Shown here piece by piece: positions 8,449 through 18,212 of a stretch of 64,000 nt of DNA. A program made the translations under genes and the position numbers. The first letter of the stretch is position 1. Every line of letters starts with the position of its first letter. A model generated the notes under the pieces. That model had not been told where the DNA came from. It saw nothing but the letters and a program-made list of their open reading frames with translations, and searched no databases. The DNA is taken from the NCBI GenBank assembly GCA_028293725.1, contig JAQGOE010000234.1, positions 57,301 to 121,300 of the forward strand. Reading direction: 5' to 3'. This DNA is from Gammaproteobacteria bacterium (GTDB lineage: Bacteria > Pseudomonadota > Gammaproteobacteria > Steroidobacterales > Steroidobacteraceae).

Positions 8449-9212
8449 TCTATCCCATTCTCGAGGTCATCGGACTGGTCAACCGCTTCGGGTCGCAACT
8501 CGTCCATGAGGGTCTCAACATGGAGGTGCGCGAGGACGAGGTATTCGGCATTGTCGGCGGGTCTGGGACCGGCAAGTCCGTTCTATTGCGGAGCATCCTG
8601 GGGCTACAGCGTCCCCAGGCGGGAATCATCCGCATCGATGGCCGCGACATTACGAAGATGACCACGAGTCAGCTATACGAGGTGAAGGCACGCTACGGCG
8701 TGACCTTCCAGCAGGGGGCGCTGTACTCGGCGTTGACGGTCCGGCAGAACGTGCAGCTACCCATGATAGAGCACGTGGACATGGAGCCCGAGGCACGCGA
8801 CGAGCTCGCCATGCTGAAAATCCGGCTCGCCGGACTTCCCGCGGATGCCGCGGAAAAATATCCTTCCCAGCTCTCGGGAGGCATGATCAAGCGCGCCGCC
8901 CTGGCGCGCGCGCTGGCGCTCGATCCGCGGCTGCTGTTTCTGGATGAGCCGACATCGGGTCTCGACCCGATCAGCGCCGCCGAATTCGACGAGTTAATAC
9001 TCTACCTGCAGAAGGAACTGCGGCTGACCGTAGTCATGATCACCCATGATCTAGACACGATCTTCCGCACCTGCAATCGTGTAGGGGTGATCGTGGACCG
9101 CCATATGGAAGTCGATACGCTCGAAGGCATCGTCAACAACCCACACCCGTGGATCCAGGCCTATTTCCACGGGGAGCGTGCCCGTACGCGACTGGAGCGG
9201 CATGGAACGTAA
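8445..9212 (+). CDS. mlaF: MlaF-family ABC transporter ATP-binding protein
   Basis: This 255-residue ATPase energises the inner-membrane MCE complex. It has Walker A GGSGTGKSV, Q-loop FQQGALYSALTV, signature LSGGM and Walker B LLFLDEPTSGLDPIS, followed by the switch His in MITHDLD. The sequence is typical of MlaF. It overlaps the permease gene at its 5' end and the MCE gene at its 3' end, indicating one transcript and coupled translation. Confidence 0.93.
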   Translation: MIYPILEVIGLVNRFGSQLVHEGLNMEVREDEVFGIVGGSGTGKSVLLRSILGLQRPQAGIIRIDGRDITKMTTSQLYEVKARYGVTFQQGALYSALTVRQNVQLPMIEHVDMEPEARDELAMLKIRLAGLPADAAEKYPSQLSGGMIKRAALARALALDPRLLFLDEPTSGLDPISAAEFDELILYLQKELRLTVVMITHDLDTIFRTCNRVGVIVDRHMEVDTLEGIVNNPHPWIQAYFHGERARTRLERHGT

Positions 9213-10137
9213 TGCGAACTACGCGGCGGTCGGAGCGTTTGTACTGCTCGTGACCCTCGTCGGCGCCCTTTTCGTTTACTGGTATTCCGACGCGCGCGAG
9301 CACCGCGACTACAATCGTTACGAAGTGTATTTCGATGGCACGGTGAGCGGACTCGAGCGCGGCTCTGCAGTGCGTTACCTTGGAGTAGGCGTTGGCCGGG
9401 TCGTGGAAATGCGCATCGATCCGCGGGACTCGAGTCGCGTGATGGTGGTCGTGGACATTGATTCAACGACCCCCGTGTCCAAAAAGACCGTTGCCGAGCT
9501 ATCGCTGCAGGGTGTGACGGGACTTCTTTACGTCGATCTGCTGCAGCCCCGGCGCGATCACACCGAGCTGCCGGACGTGCCGAGCTACAGGTATCCGGTG
9601 ATACGCGCGCGCCCATCGCGCCTGCAAGCGTTTCTGCAAAGCCTACCCGAGCTCGCGACCGCCGTTGGCGATGTCGTAGAGCGCGCCGATCGCCTGCTGA
9701 GTGACAATAATCTGGCCGCCTTTTCCGCCACGTTGGCCAACGTCAACAAGGCGAGCCTCGGCTTGCCGCAAACCCTGCGTGATCTCAATGGTCTGTTGGG
9801 AGAGTTTCGCAGCGCGACGGCGCAGATCGCCGGATCGGCCCATGATCTGCGCAACGTGATCGACACGGCTGGTCCTGACGTTGAGGCCACCATTCAGCGC
9901 CTACATGCAGTGGCCGACAATCTCGCGAGGGCGACCGAGCTGATCGACAAGATCATCGCCGACAATCGCCAGGACATCCGCTCGTTCACCCGCGACGGCC
10001 TGCCCGAGCTCGAGCGCTTTCTGCGGGAAGGACGAGCTGCCGCGGAAGAGATTCGCGAGCTCAGCAACAGTCTGCGCGAGAACCCGTCGCAGCTCTTATA
10101 CCAACAGCCGCAGAAAGGCGTGGAGATCCCGCGGTGA
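9202..10137 (+). CDS. mlaD: MCE-domain lipid-binding protein (MlaD-like)
   Basis: This periplasmic substrate-binding component has one N-terminal membrane anchor (NYAAVGAFVLLVTLVGALFVYWY, about residues 5-27). A single MCE domain follows (YEVYFDGTVSGLERGSAVRYLGVGVGRVVEMRID, about 40-115), then a long helical region (about 140-310) rich in heptads. At 311 residues it is longer than E. coli MlaD and closer to single-MCE proteins with an extended helical tail. I chose the ATG at 9202 with GGAG upstream; a GTG at 9178 is in frame. It overlaps mlaF at 5' and the lipoprotein gene at 3'. Confidence 0.88.
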   Translation: MERNANYAAVGAFVLLVTLVGALFVYWYSDAREHRDYNRYEVYFDGTVSGLERGSAVRYLGVGVGRVVEMRIDPRDSSRVMVVVDIDSTTPVSKKTVAELSLQGVTGLLYVDLLQPRRDHTELPDVPSYRYPVIRARPSRLQAFLQSLPELATAVGDVVERADRLLSDNNLAAFSATLANVNKASLGLPQTLRDLNGLLGEFRSATAQIAGSAHDLRNVIDTAGPDVEATIQRLHAVADNLARATELIDKIIADNRQDIRSFTRDGLPELERFLREGRAAAEEIRELSNSLRENPSQLLYQQPQKGVEIPR

Positions 10138-10775
10138 CCATTGTTATCGGACGCGTGGGTGCGGTGCTGTCGCTGTTGCTCTCTGTCTGCGGGTGTACCG
10201 GGCTTTTCCACAGCAACGCCCGTCCCGAGGAAGTCTACTATCTGCGCGCCGCCCCGGTTCCGTCGGGCAGCGCTCCCGTCGCCGCGTCACTGCGGTTCAA
10301 CCGACCGACCGCCGATCCCGGTTTCCAGTCCGCCCAGATCATGCTGGTGAAATCGGACCGGCTCCTGAGCTTTTTCCTGGCGGCCCGCTGGCCCGCCAAC
10401 CCTTCGAGCATTGTCGAGACGCTCGCCGTCGAGAAGTTGCGCGGGTCGGGCCTGTGGCAATCGGTGGCGGATTCGACGAGCCCCTTCCCCTCGGATTACA
10501 TACTGTTGGTGAACGTTCGCCGCTTCGAGGCCGACTACACCGGCGGGGGTGTCGCTCCCAACATTCACGTGGTGCTCGACTGTATCGTCGGGAGACGCGA
10601 AGGGCGTGAGGTCGTCAAGAGTTTTCTCGCCGAAGGAACGGCGCCCGCGGCCGCGAACAAACTCAGCGCCGTAGTGAATGCGTTCGAGACCGCTACCAAT
10701 GCGGCGCTGGATTCGTTATCGACACAGACCCTCGATGCCGTGCACACGTCACTTGCGCACAAGGCCGCGGACTGA
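10134..10775 (+). CDS. ABC-type transport auxiliary lipoprotein (PqiC-like)
   Basis: This 213-residue protein starts at a GTG overlapping the TGA of the MCE gene. It has a lipoprotein signal (GAVLSLLLSVCGC, lipidated Cys near residue 21). The body matches PqiC-type auxiliary components: YYLRAAP near the N-terminus, a strand with DRLLSFFLAARWPANPSSIVETLAVEKL, and ILLVNVRRFEADY. Such lipoproteins sit at the outer membrane and are thought to complete the lipid path across the periplasm. No MlaC-like soluble carrier gene is present in this operon. Confidence 0.82.
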   Translation: MTIVIGRVGAVLSLLLSVCGCTGLFHSNARPEEVYYLRAAPVPSGSAPVAASLRFNRPTADPGFQSAQIMLVKSDRLLSFFLAARWPANPSSIVETLAVEKLRGSGLWQSVADSTSPFPSDYILLVNVRRFEADYTGGGVAPNIHVVLDCIVGRREGREVVKSFLAEGTAPAAANKLSAVVNAFETATNAALDSLSTQTLDAVHTSLAHKAAD

Positions 10776-12296
10776 CTAGAAGTCCGACATCCCGGTCCCT
10801 TCGAGGAATCGATAGAACCAGTAGTGTCCCTGTCCGGGGTCCGCGTAGGCGGCGAAATCGGCTGTGTATTCGATTCCGAGCGAGGCGCGGTTGTTCCAGA
10901 GCGTGTCGAAGTAATCGAGTGTCTGCAAGGCAAGCGGTGAGCTGCGGGTAACTTCGATGGCGAGGTTGGCCTGCAGGTTGTAGTCCCCGAGACTGCGCCG
11001 CGTGAGATTCGCCGAGCCGAGTGTGAGCCAGAGCCGCTCGGGTCCGTAAATCATCACCAGTTTTGTATGAAACTGCTCGCCGTGGGTGCGATACCAGCGC
11101 ACGTGAATCGCGCCGTCGCTTTCGGAGACCAGTTCGCTCGCCGCGGGCTGATTCGGCAGCCCGGAGGTCGTCTGGCCGTAAGCGTCCCTGTTGGGATCCA
11201 GGATGAGCCGCACGTTCACGCCGCGATGACTCGCCTCCAGGAGCGAGTCCACCACGCTTCGATCGGACACGTAAAACATGGCGATATCGATGGCATCGCC
11301 CTTCACCGCGCCATCGATCCGCTCCAGCAGCGACTGTCGAATCGCGCTTTCGGTCAACGCCTGTACCCGTGCTGACTTGCCCGAGGGCTCCGCCGCCTCC
11401 GGCGTGATCGGGGGTGGCGTGATGCTGCCTTGCCAGCCGGAAAAGCGTGCGATCTCCAGCTCGCTCTCCAGTAGCGAGCTCAACACCGGGCCGGCTACTC
11501 GAGCCGCCACGTTCGAATCCGCTCCGCTCGCGTCATGTGGATTCGCGGAACCGATGATGCCAACCAGGCCGCCTCTGCCGTCGTCGCCGATGACGACTTT
11601 GCGTTGGTTGGCCTTGAAGTTGATGAGCCGCGCCCAGGCACCGAACGGCAGCGGCGTATTGGAGTCGGGGAGCGGATTCGGCAGTGAGCCCGTGCCGCCG
11701 GTGTCAGGGTTCCACCAGTTGACGGCGAGCCGCCATGCGCTCGAATACAGATGGTTGGAATCACGCAGTGGATCGAGATTGGTCACGACGACGTCGATGC
11801 CCGCCGCTCGCAGCAGCCGCAGATCGGAGGAAGGCGTGGCGCCGTACAGCTCGTTGATGGGATCGGTGATGAACAATATCTTCAGACCGGGAAGGGCCTG
11901 GCGGCGCTCGAGCAGTGCATCTCGCAATGTCGCGGCTAACGGCCGCAACAGCGGCGAGGCCGGGTCGATGTCTCCGTGCCGACTGTTGAACATAAAATAG
12001 TCGAGCACCAGGAACTCGTGCGCGCCCCGTACGACCTTCAGGGTCTCGTCGAAAATAGCCTGGCTCGACACGGAGCGACCGTAGGCATCGGCGGAGGTGA
12101 TATCGGCGATGAAGGTGACGTCCTGCATGGGCACCGAGTGCCAGGCAGAGGCAGTCCGCACACCGGGCGGCAACGGCTTGTTCGCTTCCCAGCCGGCCAC
12201 GACGAGCCAAATCCCCACGAGAGTCGCGGTGATCGCGCGCCGATAGCGGGGTCGACGCGTTGAGGGCGCAGCCGACATCCTCGAGCTGAACGGCAT
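10776..12296 (-). CDS. phospholipase D-like protein with altered HKD motifs
   Basis: This 506-residue protein has an N-terminal membrane segment (about 21-39) and two phospholipase D half-domains. In the first the expected HxKxxxxD reads QRKVVIGD, with Gln for His. In the second it reads HTKLVMIY, with Tyr for Asp. Both keep the downstream GSAN (GIIGSANPHD and TLGSANLTRRS). PLD superfamily catalysis needs a His from each half, so activity may be lost or changed. Cardiolipin-synthase-like and nuclease-like roles are both possible. It is convergent with the Mla operon and lies downstream of the ABC-F gene. Confidence 0.75.
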   Translation of the reverse strand: MPFSSRMSAAPSTRRPRYRRAITATLVGIWLVVAGWEANKPLPPGVRTASAWHSVPMQDVTFIADITSADAYGRSVSSQAIFDETLKVVRGAHEFLVLDYFMFNSRHGDIDPASPLLRPLAATLRDALLERRQALPGLKILFITDPINELYGATPSSDLRLLRAAGIDVVVTNLDPLRDSNHLYSSAWRLAVNWWNPDTGGTGSLPNPLPDSNTPLPFGAWARLINFKANQRKVVIGDDGRGGLVGIIGSANPHDASGADSNVAARVAGPVLSSLLESELEIARFSGWQGSITPPPITPEAAEPSGKSARVQALTESAIRQSLLERIDGAVKGDAIDIAMFYVSDRSVVDSLLEASHRGVNVRLILDPNRDAYGQTTSGLPNQPAASELVSESDGAIHVRWYRTHGEQFHTKLVMIYGPERLWLTLGSANLTRRSLGDYNLQANLAIEVTRSSPLALQTLDYFDTLWNNRASLGIEYTADFAAYADPGQGHYWFYRFLEGTGMSDF

Positions 12297-12324
12297 GCCG
12301 CGATTCTAGCCGTATCGGCCCTCT

Positions 12325-14226
12325 TTATGCCGAGCGCTGTTCCAATTCCGACATTACTTCGAGCCAGCGCTCTTCCAATGTTCCGATCTCCCGCATGACA
12401 TCCGTATGCCGGAGTGTGAGCTTCCGCCCTTCCTCCGCTGGCTTCGTCGTGTAGGTCGCGGGATCGGCAAGCTGCGCTTCCAGTCGGACCCGCTCCGCTC
12501 CCAGCTTCTCCAGCTGGCCTTCGATGCGCCGCTGCTCGTTCCTCAGCGGTGTGAGACGGTTGCGTGCTTCGGCGTCGAGGCGCCGCTGTTCCTGTCTGGA
12601 GGGGGCCGCGCTCGTCGTGTCGGAGTCAGGCGCCGCTCGCGCCTTGCCGCTTTTCCCCAGCCAGGCGGCATAGTCATCCAGATCGCCGTCGAACGGGGTC
12701 ACCGACCCGTTCGCAACCAACAGGAAACTGTCGCAGGCGCTGCGTAGCAGGGTCCGGTCGTGCGACACGATGACCACGGCGCCGGGAAAGTCCTGCAATG
12801 CGACCAACAGGGCGTGACGCATCTCCAGGTCCAGATGGTTGGTGGGCTCGTCGAGCAACAACAGGTTGGGTCTGCGGGCGACCAGGATCGCCAGCGCCAG
12901 CCGGGCGCGCTCGCCGCCCGAAAATCGGCCGGTCGGCTCGAACACCCGCTCGCCGCGGAAACCGAAGCTGCCGAGGTGATCGCGTCGTTGCTGCTCGAGC
13001 CACTGGGCGACTTCGGGGCCCCCGCGCCGCACCAGCTCGGCCAGCGCCGTGCTGTTCGAGTCGAGGTGCTCGAGCTCGATCTGCGCGAAAAATCCCGTCA
13101 TCACGTCCGGCGCGGCTGTCAGCGTTCCCGCGACGGGAACGATTTGCCCGGCCAGTATGCGCATCAGCGTGGACTTACCCGCGCCGTTACGGCCAAGAAT
13201 GCCGATCCGGTCGCCCGGGTTCACCGAGAGCGAGACATTCTCGATGATGCGGCGAGTCCCATACCCGGCGGCCAGGTGCTCGAGCGTGAGTAGCGGCCGC
13301 GGCAGTTTGGCGGGCGCGGCGAATTCCCATTCGAAGCCCGACTCCGGTTGTACGGCGGCGATTTCGCCGAGACGCGCCAATGCCTTGATGCGGCTCTGCA
13401 CCTGCTTGGCCTTGGTCGCCTGGGCACGGAAGCGCTCGATGAAACTCGTGACTCGCGCGGTCTCGCGTTCCTGCCGGGCGATCAGGGCCCGCGTGCGCTC
13501 GCCCTCCGCCGCATGTTGTACTTCGAAAGAGCTGTAGTTGCCCGCGTAGGAGCTCAGTCGGCCGGCTTCGATGAGCAGGATGCGGCCCACCACGCCGTCG
13601 AGAAACTCCCGGTCATGGGATACGAGCAGCAGGGTGCCCGGATAGTTTCGCAGCCATTGCTCCAGCCAGAGGACGGCGTCGAGGTCGAGATGGTTGGTGG
13701 GCTCGTCGAGCAGCAACAGGTCCGAGCGGCGCATCAGGGCGCGCGCCAGGTTCGCCCGCATTTTCAGTCCGCCCGAGAACTGCCGCACCGGGCGATCGAT
13801 TTCCTCGGGCGCGAACCCGAGTCCCGCCGCCAACTCCGCGGCGCGGCTCCTGCCGGCATAGCCGGCGAGCCGCTCGTATTCAGCGTGCAAAGCCCCAATA
13901 CGCACCCCGTCGGCGTTTTTCTCCGCCTGCGCGAGTTGCGCCTCCACGGCCCGCAGCTCGAGATCGCCGTCGAGAATGTACTCGGCCAGAGGGGCGTCCG
14001 AGTCGGGCAACTCCTGCGCGACCGAGGCCATCGCCAGATTCGGCGGCGCCGAGTATTCGCCGGCATCCGGCAACAGCTCGCCCTTTATCAGGGCAAGCAG
14101 CGTCGATTTTCCCGAGCCATTGCGTCCGACGATGCCGATTTTCTCGCCGCGAAAGATGCCGACACTGGCCGTATCTACAAGGATCTGTGGACCGCGGCGC
14201 AGGCGGACGTTGGCAAGAGTCAACAT
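12325..14226 (-). CDS. yheS: ABC-F family ATPase, YheS-like
   Basis: This 633-residue soluble protein has two ABC domains and no membrane segments. Walker A motifs are GRNGSGKST (about 34-42) and GRNGAGKST (about 345). Signatures are FSGGLKMRANLARAL and FSGGERARLALAI, and both Walker B motifs read LLLDEPTNHLDL. A charged inter-domain linker (about 240-295) and a C-terminal coiled coil (about 545-630) complete the ABC-F plan. The N-terminal sequence and length resemble E. coli YheS (637 residues). ABC-F proteins act on ribosomes, not in transport. Confidence 0.9.
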   Translation of the reverse strand: MLTLANVRLRRGPQILVDTASVGIFRGEKIGIVGRNGSGKSTLLALIKGELLPDAGEYSAPPNLAMASVAQELPDSDAPLAEYILDGDLELRAVEAQLAQAEKNADGVRIGALHAEYERLAGYAGRSRAAELAAGLGFAPEEIDRPVRQFSGGLKMRANLARALMRRSDLLLLDEPTNHLDLDAVLWLEQWLRNYPGTLLLVSHDREFLDGVVGRILLIEAGRLSSYAGNYSSFEVQHAAEGERTRALIARQERETARVTSFIERFRAQATKAKQVQSRIKALARLGEIAAVQPESGFEWEFAAPAKLPRPLLTLEHLAAGYGTRRIIENVSLSVNPGDRIGILGRNGAGKSTLMRILAGQIVPVAGTLTAAPDVMTGFFAQIELEHLDSNSTALAELVRRGGPEVAQWLEQQRRDHLGSFGFRGERVFEPTGRFSGGERARLALAILVARRPNLLLLDEPTNHLDLEMRHALLVALQDFPGAVVIVSHDRTLLRSACDSFLLVANGSVTPFDGDLDDYAAWLGKSGKARAAPDSDTTSAAPSRQEQRRLDAEARNRLTPLRNEQRRIEGQLEKLGAERVRLEAQLADPATYTTKPAEEGRKLTLRHTDVMREIGTLEERWLEVMSELEQRSA

Positions 14227-14290
14227 GGGTCAACAGGCATCAAGCCAGGCATGTGAGCCCTCGGGCAGAGGGCGGGGGCGTTCCAGGCCC

Positions 14291-16783
14291 TCAGGCCGAG
14301 CGGCTCGAGGAAGCGTCGTCGACGTGCCGCAGAAGATGTCCGAATGGCGCCGTACCCGCGGCCTGCCGGGTCAGCAGGGCCAGCAGATCCGCGGCGGAAC
14401 AAGGTTCCCCGAACAGCTTTCCCTGGCCAAAGTTGCAGGAATTGCGCCGCAGGAAGTCCAACTGCCGCAGCGACTCGATGCCCTCGGCGATGACTTCCAT
14501 GCCGAGGCTGCGGCCCATCTCGATGATGGTCTTCACGATCGTCGCGTCCCCGGCGTCTTCGCTCACGTCGCGTACGAATGACTGATCGATCTTCAGGGTC
14601 CCGATGGGGAACTGTTGCAATGCCGACAGCGAGGAGTAGCCCGTGCCGAAGTCGTCAATCGACAGGTGCAGGCCCATGGCATACAACTCGTCCAACAGGC
14701 GCACGGTGCGCTTCGCGTCCGCCATCAGGGTGGTTTCGGTGATTTCCAGCTCGAACGCGGTCGGCGAGACCCCGTGACGGCGGAATACCGAGCGGCAGCG
14801 GAGAATGAAGCTCGCCTGGCGTAACTGCTTCAGCGAGAGATTCAGCGAGACGCGCCCCGGGTCGCCGCCTTCGCTCTGCATGTGACGGTAGTCCATGCAA
14901 ACCCGGTTCAATACCCACTCGCCGATCTCGAGAATGAGGTTCGTCTCCTCCGCGAGCGGAATGAACTGGGACGGCGGAATGTCGCCGTGTCCGGGCAGCC
15001 GCCAGCGCAACAAGGCTTCGGCGCCGATGATACGGCCACTGCGCAGGTCGACCTTCGGCTGGTATTTGATGACGAGTTCGTCGCGTTCCAACGCGCGGCG
15101 CAACTTGCTCTTCAACATGAGCCGCTCGACGGCGGCGGCATTCATCTCGGGCGAGTAGAACGCGAAGGTGTTGCCACCGTTCTGCTTCGAGTAGTACATC
15201 GCCGCATCCGCGTTCCGAATGAGGTCGATGACGTTCTCGGCGTCGCGTGGGCACAGCGCTACGCCGATGCTCGCCGTCAGAAACACTTCGTGCTGATTGA
15301 GCTGGAAGGCCCGGCTCACTTCCGTGAGGATGGAGCGTGCGAGGTGAGCGATCGGACCACGGTTATCGGAATCCGCGGGCAGTCCGTCAACGAACAACGC
15401 AAACTCATCGCCGGCGAGCCGGCCGACAATGGTGTCTTTCGGCAGTGACCGGGTGAGCCGCTCCGCCAACACTTCGAGCACACGATCGCCCGAGCCGTGA
15501 CCGAAGGTGTCGTTCACCTCTTTGAATCGGTCCATATCCAGGTACAACAGTGCTACGACCTGCCCACTGCGCAGCGCGCGGGCAATCGTCTGCTGCAGCA
15601 GATGGTGGAACTGCATCCGGTTCGGGATCTTGGTGAGCGCGTCGTAACGGGCCAGGTAGCGAATGCGGCGCTCGGCACGCTTACGATCGGTGATGTTGCG
15701 GGCGACGAAGATGTTGCCCTGGAATTGCGGATCGTCGCTCTCGATATGCGATCCGGTAAACGAGACGGGTATGGTCTGTCCGGCGCGTGTCTTGACTACG
15801 GTCTCGCGGGTTTCCTGCGCGGCTTGCGTGAGATCGAAGTTTTCACGCTCACGCTCATCGAGCACGGCGACGATGCCGCGGCCAAGGATTTCTTCCTCGC
15901 TGAAGCCCAGCAGCTTGCAGGCCGCCGAATTGGCGAGCTTTATCACACCGTCGGGCGAGGTTACGAACACGGCGTCCGTCATGCTGTTCAGGACGCTGTG
16001 CAGGTAGCTCTTGTTAATAGTGTACTGGCGCAGACGCGAGCGCATGCGCTCGAGCGCCTGTTGCAGATCGCCCAGCACATCACGTCGCCGCACTTCGAGC
16101 GGGCGGGTGTAGTCGCCTTGCCCGATGCGGTCGGCGCTCTTGATGAGGGCATCGATCGGCCGCTCGATCTTGTGCGCGGCCCGCCACGCGATGGCAGCTC
16201 CCACGAGACCAACAAGCAATGCGAGCACCCCGGCCAGGACGAGCGCGAGGTGCGACTGCGAGGCGCTCGCCGCGATGAGTCGGCCCGTGAGGCTCGTCTC
16301 CGGCACTGGCGCCGCCTGCTCGAGCAACACCTTCACCGTACCGAAGGTCTCCGGTGTCGCGGCGCCCGGAATATTCTCGACGAGCGTTCTGACAGGCTCG
16401 GTTGCTTCTGCCTGCAACACGCTCTTCTGCGGCTGCACGCTCCGATGCCAGGTGTAGACCACGGTTCCGGTGCTATCCATCACGGTGATGGCGGCTACGG
16501 TCGGGTCCTCAATGAACGGTAGCAGCCGGCGCGCCACCGTCACGGTGTCTCGCGTGCGGATGGGGTTCGTGATCGAGTCGGCGGCGTGTGCGGCCGTCCG
16601 GCTTGCGCGGGCGCGCAGCTCCACGTCCACACCCTCACGCGCAGTGTCTTCCGCCATAGCGCCGAGGTGGCGCGTGTCGGTGTCGTGCTGCCAGACCAGC
16701 AGTACGGTGACGGCGGCCATGGCAACCAAGACGGCGACGAAAGCCGCGCTGGCGTACTTGAGCTTGAGACTGACGGCAGTCAT
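14291..16783 (-). CDS. membrane PAS-GGDEF-EAL cyclic-di-GMP protein
   Basis: This 830-residue signalling protein has a membrane segment at about 10-30, a periplasmic sensor region, a second membrane segment near 180-200, HAMP (about 203-256), PAS (about 262-370), GGDEF (about 380-545) and EAL (about 555-800). The GGDEF signature reads AGDEF, a variant sometimes still active. The EAL domain keeps EALLRW, the ITET glutamate, DDFGTGYSSL and EGIES, so phosphodiesterase activity is likely. The balance between making and degrading c-di-GMP cannot be read from sequence. Start ATG at 16783 by MTAVSLKLKYAS. Confidence 0.92.
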   Translation of the reverse strand: MTAVSLKLKYASAAFVAVLVAMAAVTVLLVWQHDTDTRHLGAMAEDTAREGVDVELRARASRTAAHAADSITNPIRTRDTVTVARRLLPFIEDPTVAAITVMDSTGTVVYTWHRSVQPQKSVLQAEATEPVRTLVENIPGAATPETFGTVKVLLEQAAPVPETSLTGRLIAASASQSHLALVLAGVLALLVGLVGAAIAWRAAHKIERPIDALIKSADRIGQGDYTRPLEVRRRDVLGDLQQALERMRSRLRQYTINKSYLHSVLNSMTDAVFVTSPDGVIKLANSAACKLLGFSEEEILGRGIVAVLDERERENFDLTQAAQETRETVVKTRAGQTIPVSFTGSHIESDDPQFQGNIFVARNITDRKRAERRIRYLARYDALTKIPNRMQFHHLLQQTIARALRSGQVVALLYLDMDRFKEVNDTFGHGSGDRVLEVLAERLTRSLPKDTIVGRLAGDEFALFVDGLPADSDNRGPIAHLARSILTEVSRAFQLNQHEVFLTASIGVALCPRDAENVIDLIRNADAAMYYSKQNGGNTFAFYSPEMNAAAVERLMLKSKLRRALERDELVIKYQPKVDLRSGRIIGAEALLRWRLPGHGDIPPSQFIPLAEETNLILEIGEWVLNRVCMDYRHMQSEGGDPGRVSLNLSLKQLRQASFILRCRSVFRRHGVSPTAFELEITETTLMADAKRTVRLLDELYAMGLHLSIDDFGTGYSSLSALQQFPIGTLKIDQSFVRDVSEDAGDATIVKTIIEMGRSLGMEVIAEGIESLRQLDFLRRNSCNFGQGKLFGEPCSAADLLALLTRQAAGTAPFGHLLRHVDDASSSRSA

Positions 16784-16941
16784 TTATCTAGGGCTTCGCC
16801 GGTCGGAAAGGCTTGCCCGTATCCCCGTAATATTTCGGGGACGATATTAACCGCCGTTCGACCGGGAACGCTACCTGAATGGGATGCCAATTGGCGGCAA
16901 AACCCCCGCCTACAACGGTTAAATCAGCGTTTCCGCGCGAA

Positions 16942-17982
16942 TCACTTTCCTTTGGCGGCCATCTTGGCCTCGCCGGACTGCCCTGACCAGACGCGCTTGA
17001 TATAGCCGAGCATCAGTCCACGCATGGTGGACATCGGGTCGGCGGAGGCGGCGAAAATCGGCGGACTGCGCCGCAGCAGACGCCAGTTCTCGCTGCGCAG
17101 GATCTGCCGCAGGTACTCCATGTTCCGGTCGATCGCTTCCATGTAGGGGTTGCGACCGCCGTAGAGGGCCTCGAGGAAGCGGTAGGCGGCGTGGAACTCG
17201 CCATCGAGGCGCTTGGCGCGCACTTCGGCGACGAACTCGGGGGTCTGCCGCAGCAAATCGAGGCCGGACGCGTACTTCACCTGCCGGCCGCCGTTGGCGG
17301 CGACGGGCAGAGCGACTCCTCCGAGCACGAATTCAGCGTAGAGCCGGTCGCGGCATTTCTCCAGGTAACAGCGATCGGCGATCTGGGCGACCATGTCGGC
17401 CGTGCCGAGAAGGTGACCCAGCATGACGTCGCGCCGGTCTGAGACCTTGGCTTCGATCTGCGGGAAGGGCACTTCATAGCCCGTGAAATGGATGATCTGG
17501 GAGGTAATCGGTACCCAGGCACTCAGGCCCAGCACCGGCAGGTACTCCTCCAGAAACCGCGCGCCGCGCGAGACGTGCGTGCGGGTGAATTCCGCGCCAT
17601 TGCGCGACTCGTGGTCATCGGTACGCCGCAGGTAGCCGACGTCGTGAAAGAGGCCGACGATGAGCCCGACGATGGCGCGCTCGCTGCCGAGGCGAGCCGC
17701 TTCAGGCTGCATCCGCTCATGCCCCACGATGAGGCGCGCGAGCGCCAGCGTAATGTCTAATGTGTGCTGGCGATCGTGGTAGACGGTATCGACGCCGAAA
17801 TAGCCGGGGACTTCGCCCGCGAACAGGCGCTCGAAGTGCTCGAAGGCCTGGGCGAGGGGGCCGAACTTAAGTTCAGGCCAGAGGGGCCGATAGAGCGCTT
17901 CGACAGCGTCGAGAACCGCTGCGGGTACGCTCACCTGCACGGTATTGGTCACGTCGAAATCGCTACGGCGGACGCTTTTCAT
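16942..17982 (-). CDS. HD-domain phosphohydrolase family protein
   Basis: This 346-residue cytosolic protein has metal-binding HD features: YHDRQHTLDITLALARL near residue 67, LFHDVGYLRRTDDHESRNGAEF near 112, a further conserved His in IIHFTGYEVPF, and an Asp in LGTADMVAQIADRCYLEK. The family includes phosphodiesterases and nucleotide phosphohydrolases. The substrate cannot be assigned. It is not a full HD-GYP protein. It lies alone between the GGDEF-EAL gene and an SH3-protein gene. Confidence 0.75.
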   Translation of the reverse strand: MKSVRRSDFDVTNTVQVSVPAAVLDAVEALYRPLWPELKFGPLAQAFEHFERLFAGEVPGYFGVDTVYHDRQHTLDITLALARLIVGHERMQPEAARLGSERAIVGLIVGLFHDVGYLRRTDDHESRNGAEFTRTHVSRGARFLEEYLPVLGLSAWVPITSQIIHFTGYEVPFPQIEAKVSDRRDVMLGHLLGTADMVAQIADRCYLEKCRDRLYAEFVLGGVALPVAANGGRQVKYASGLDLLRQTPEFVAEVRAKRLDGEFHAAYRFLEALYGGRNPYMEAIDRNMEYLRQILRSENWRLLRRSPPIFAASADPMSTMRGLMLGYIKRVWSGQSGEAKMAAKGK

Positions 17983-18212
17983 TATCGGTGCTGGTGCGCG
18001 GCTTCGACAGCCGTCCCCTGGGTCGAATCTTCGATCCTAGGCAGTTTAGGCAGTACGGCTGGGAGGAGCAGCGAAGCGGCGCACAGTTTCGAGCGAGTGC
18101 TGCAATGTCCGCATTGATGCTGCGCAAGCGTCGCTTGACGACGCTATGTCAAACCGCTAAGTCAAAGACTTAGTGCAGTGCAACTACGCGAGCGGACCCT
18201 ACGGGCGCGGAC

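Noticed and set aside
16822..16841. TCCCCG...CGGGGA hairpin between the HD gene and the GGDEF-EAL gene
   Set aside because: Six-base stem without a T-run and about 100 bases after the HD stop; too weak to call a terminator.
18000..18060. GGGTCGAATC-like string resembling a tRNA T-loop
   Set aside because: No matching stems for a cloverleaf could be built, and no acceptor arm is present.
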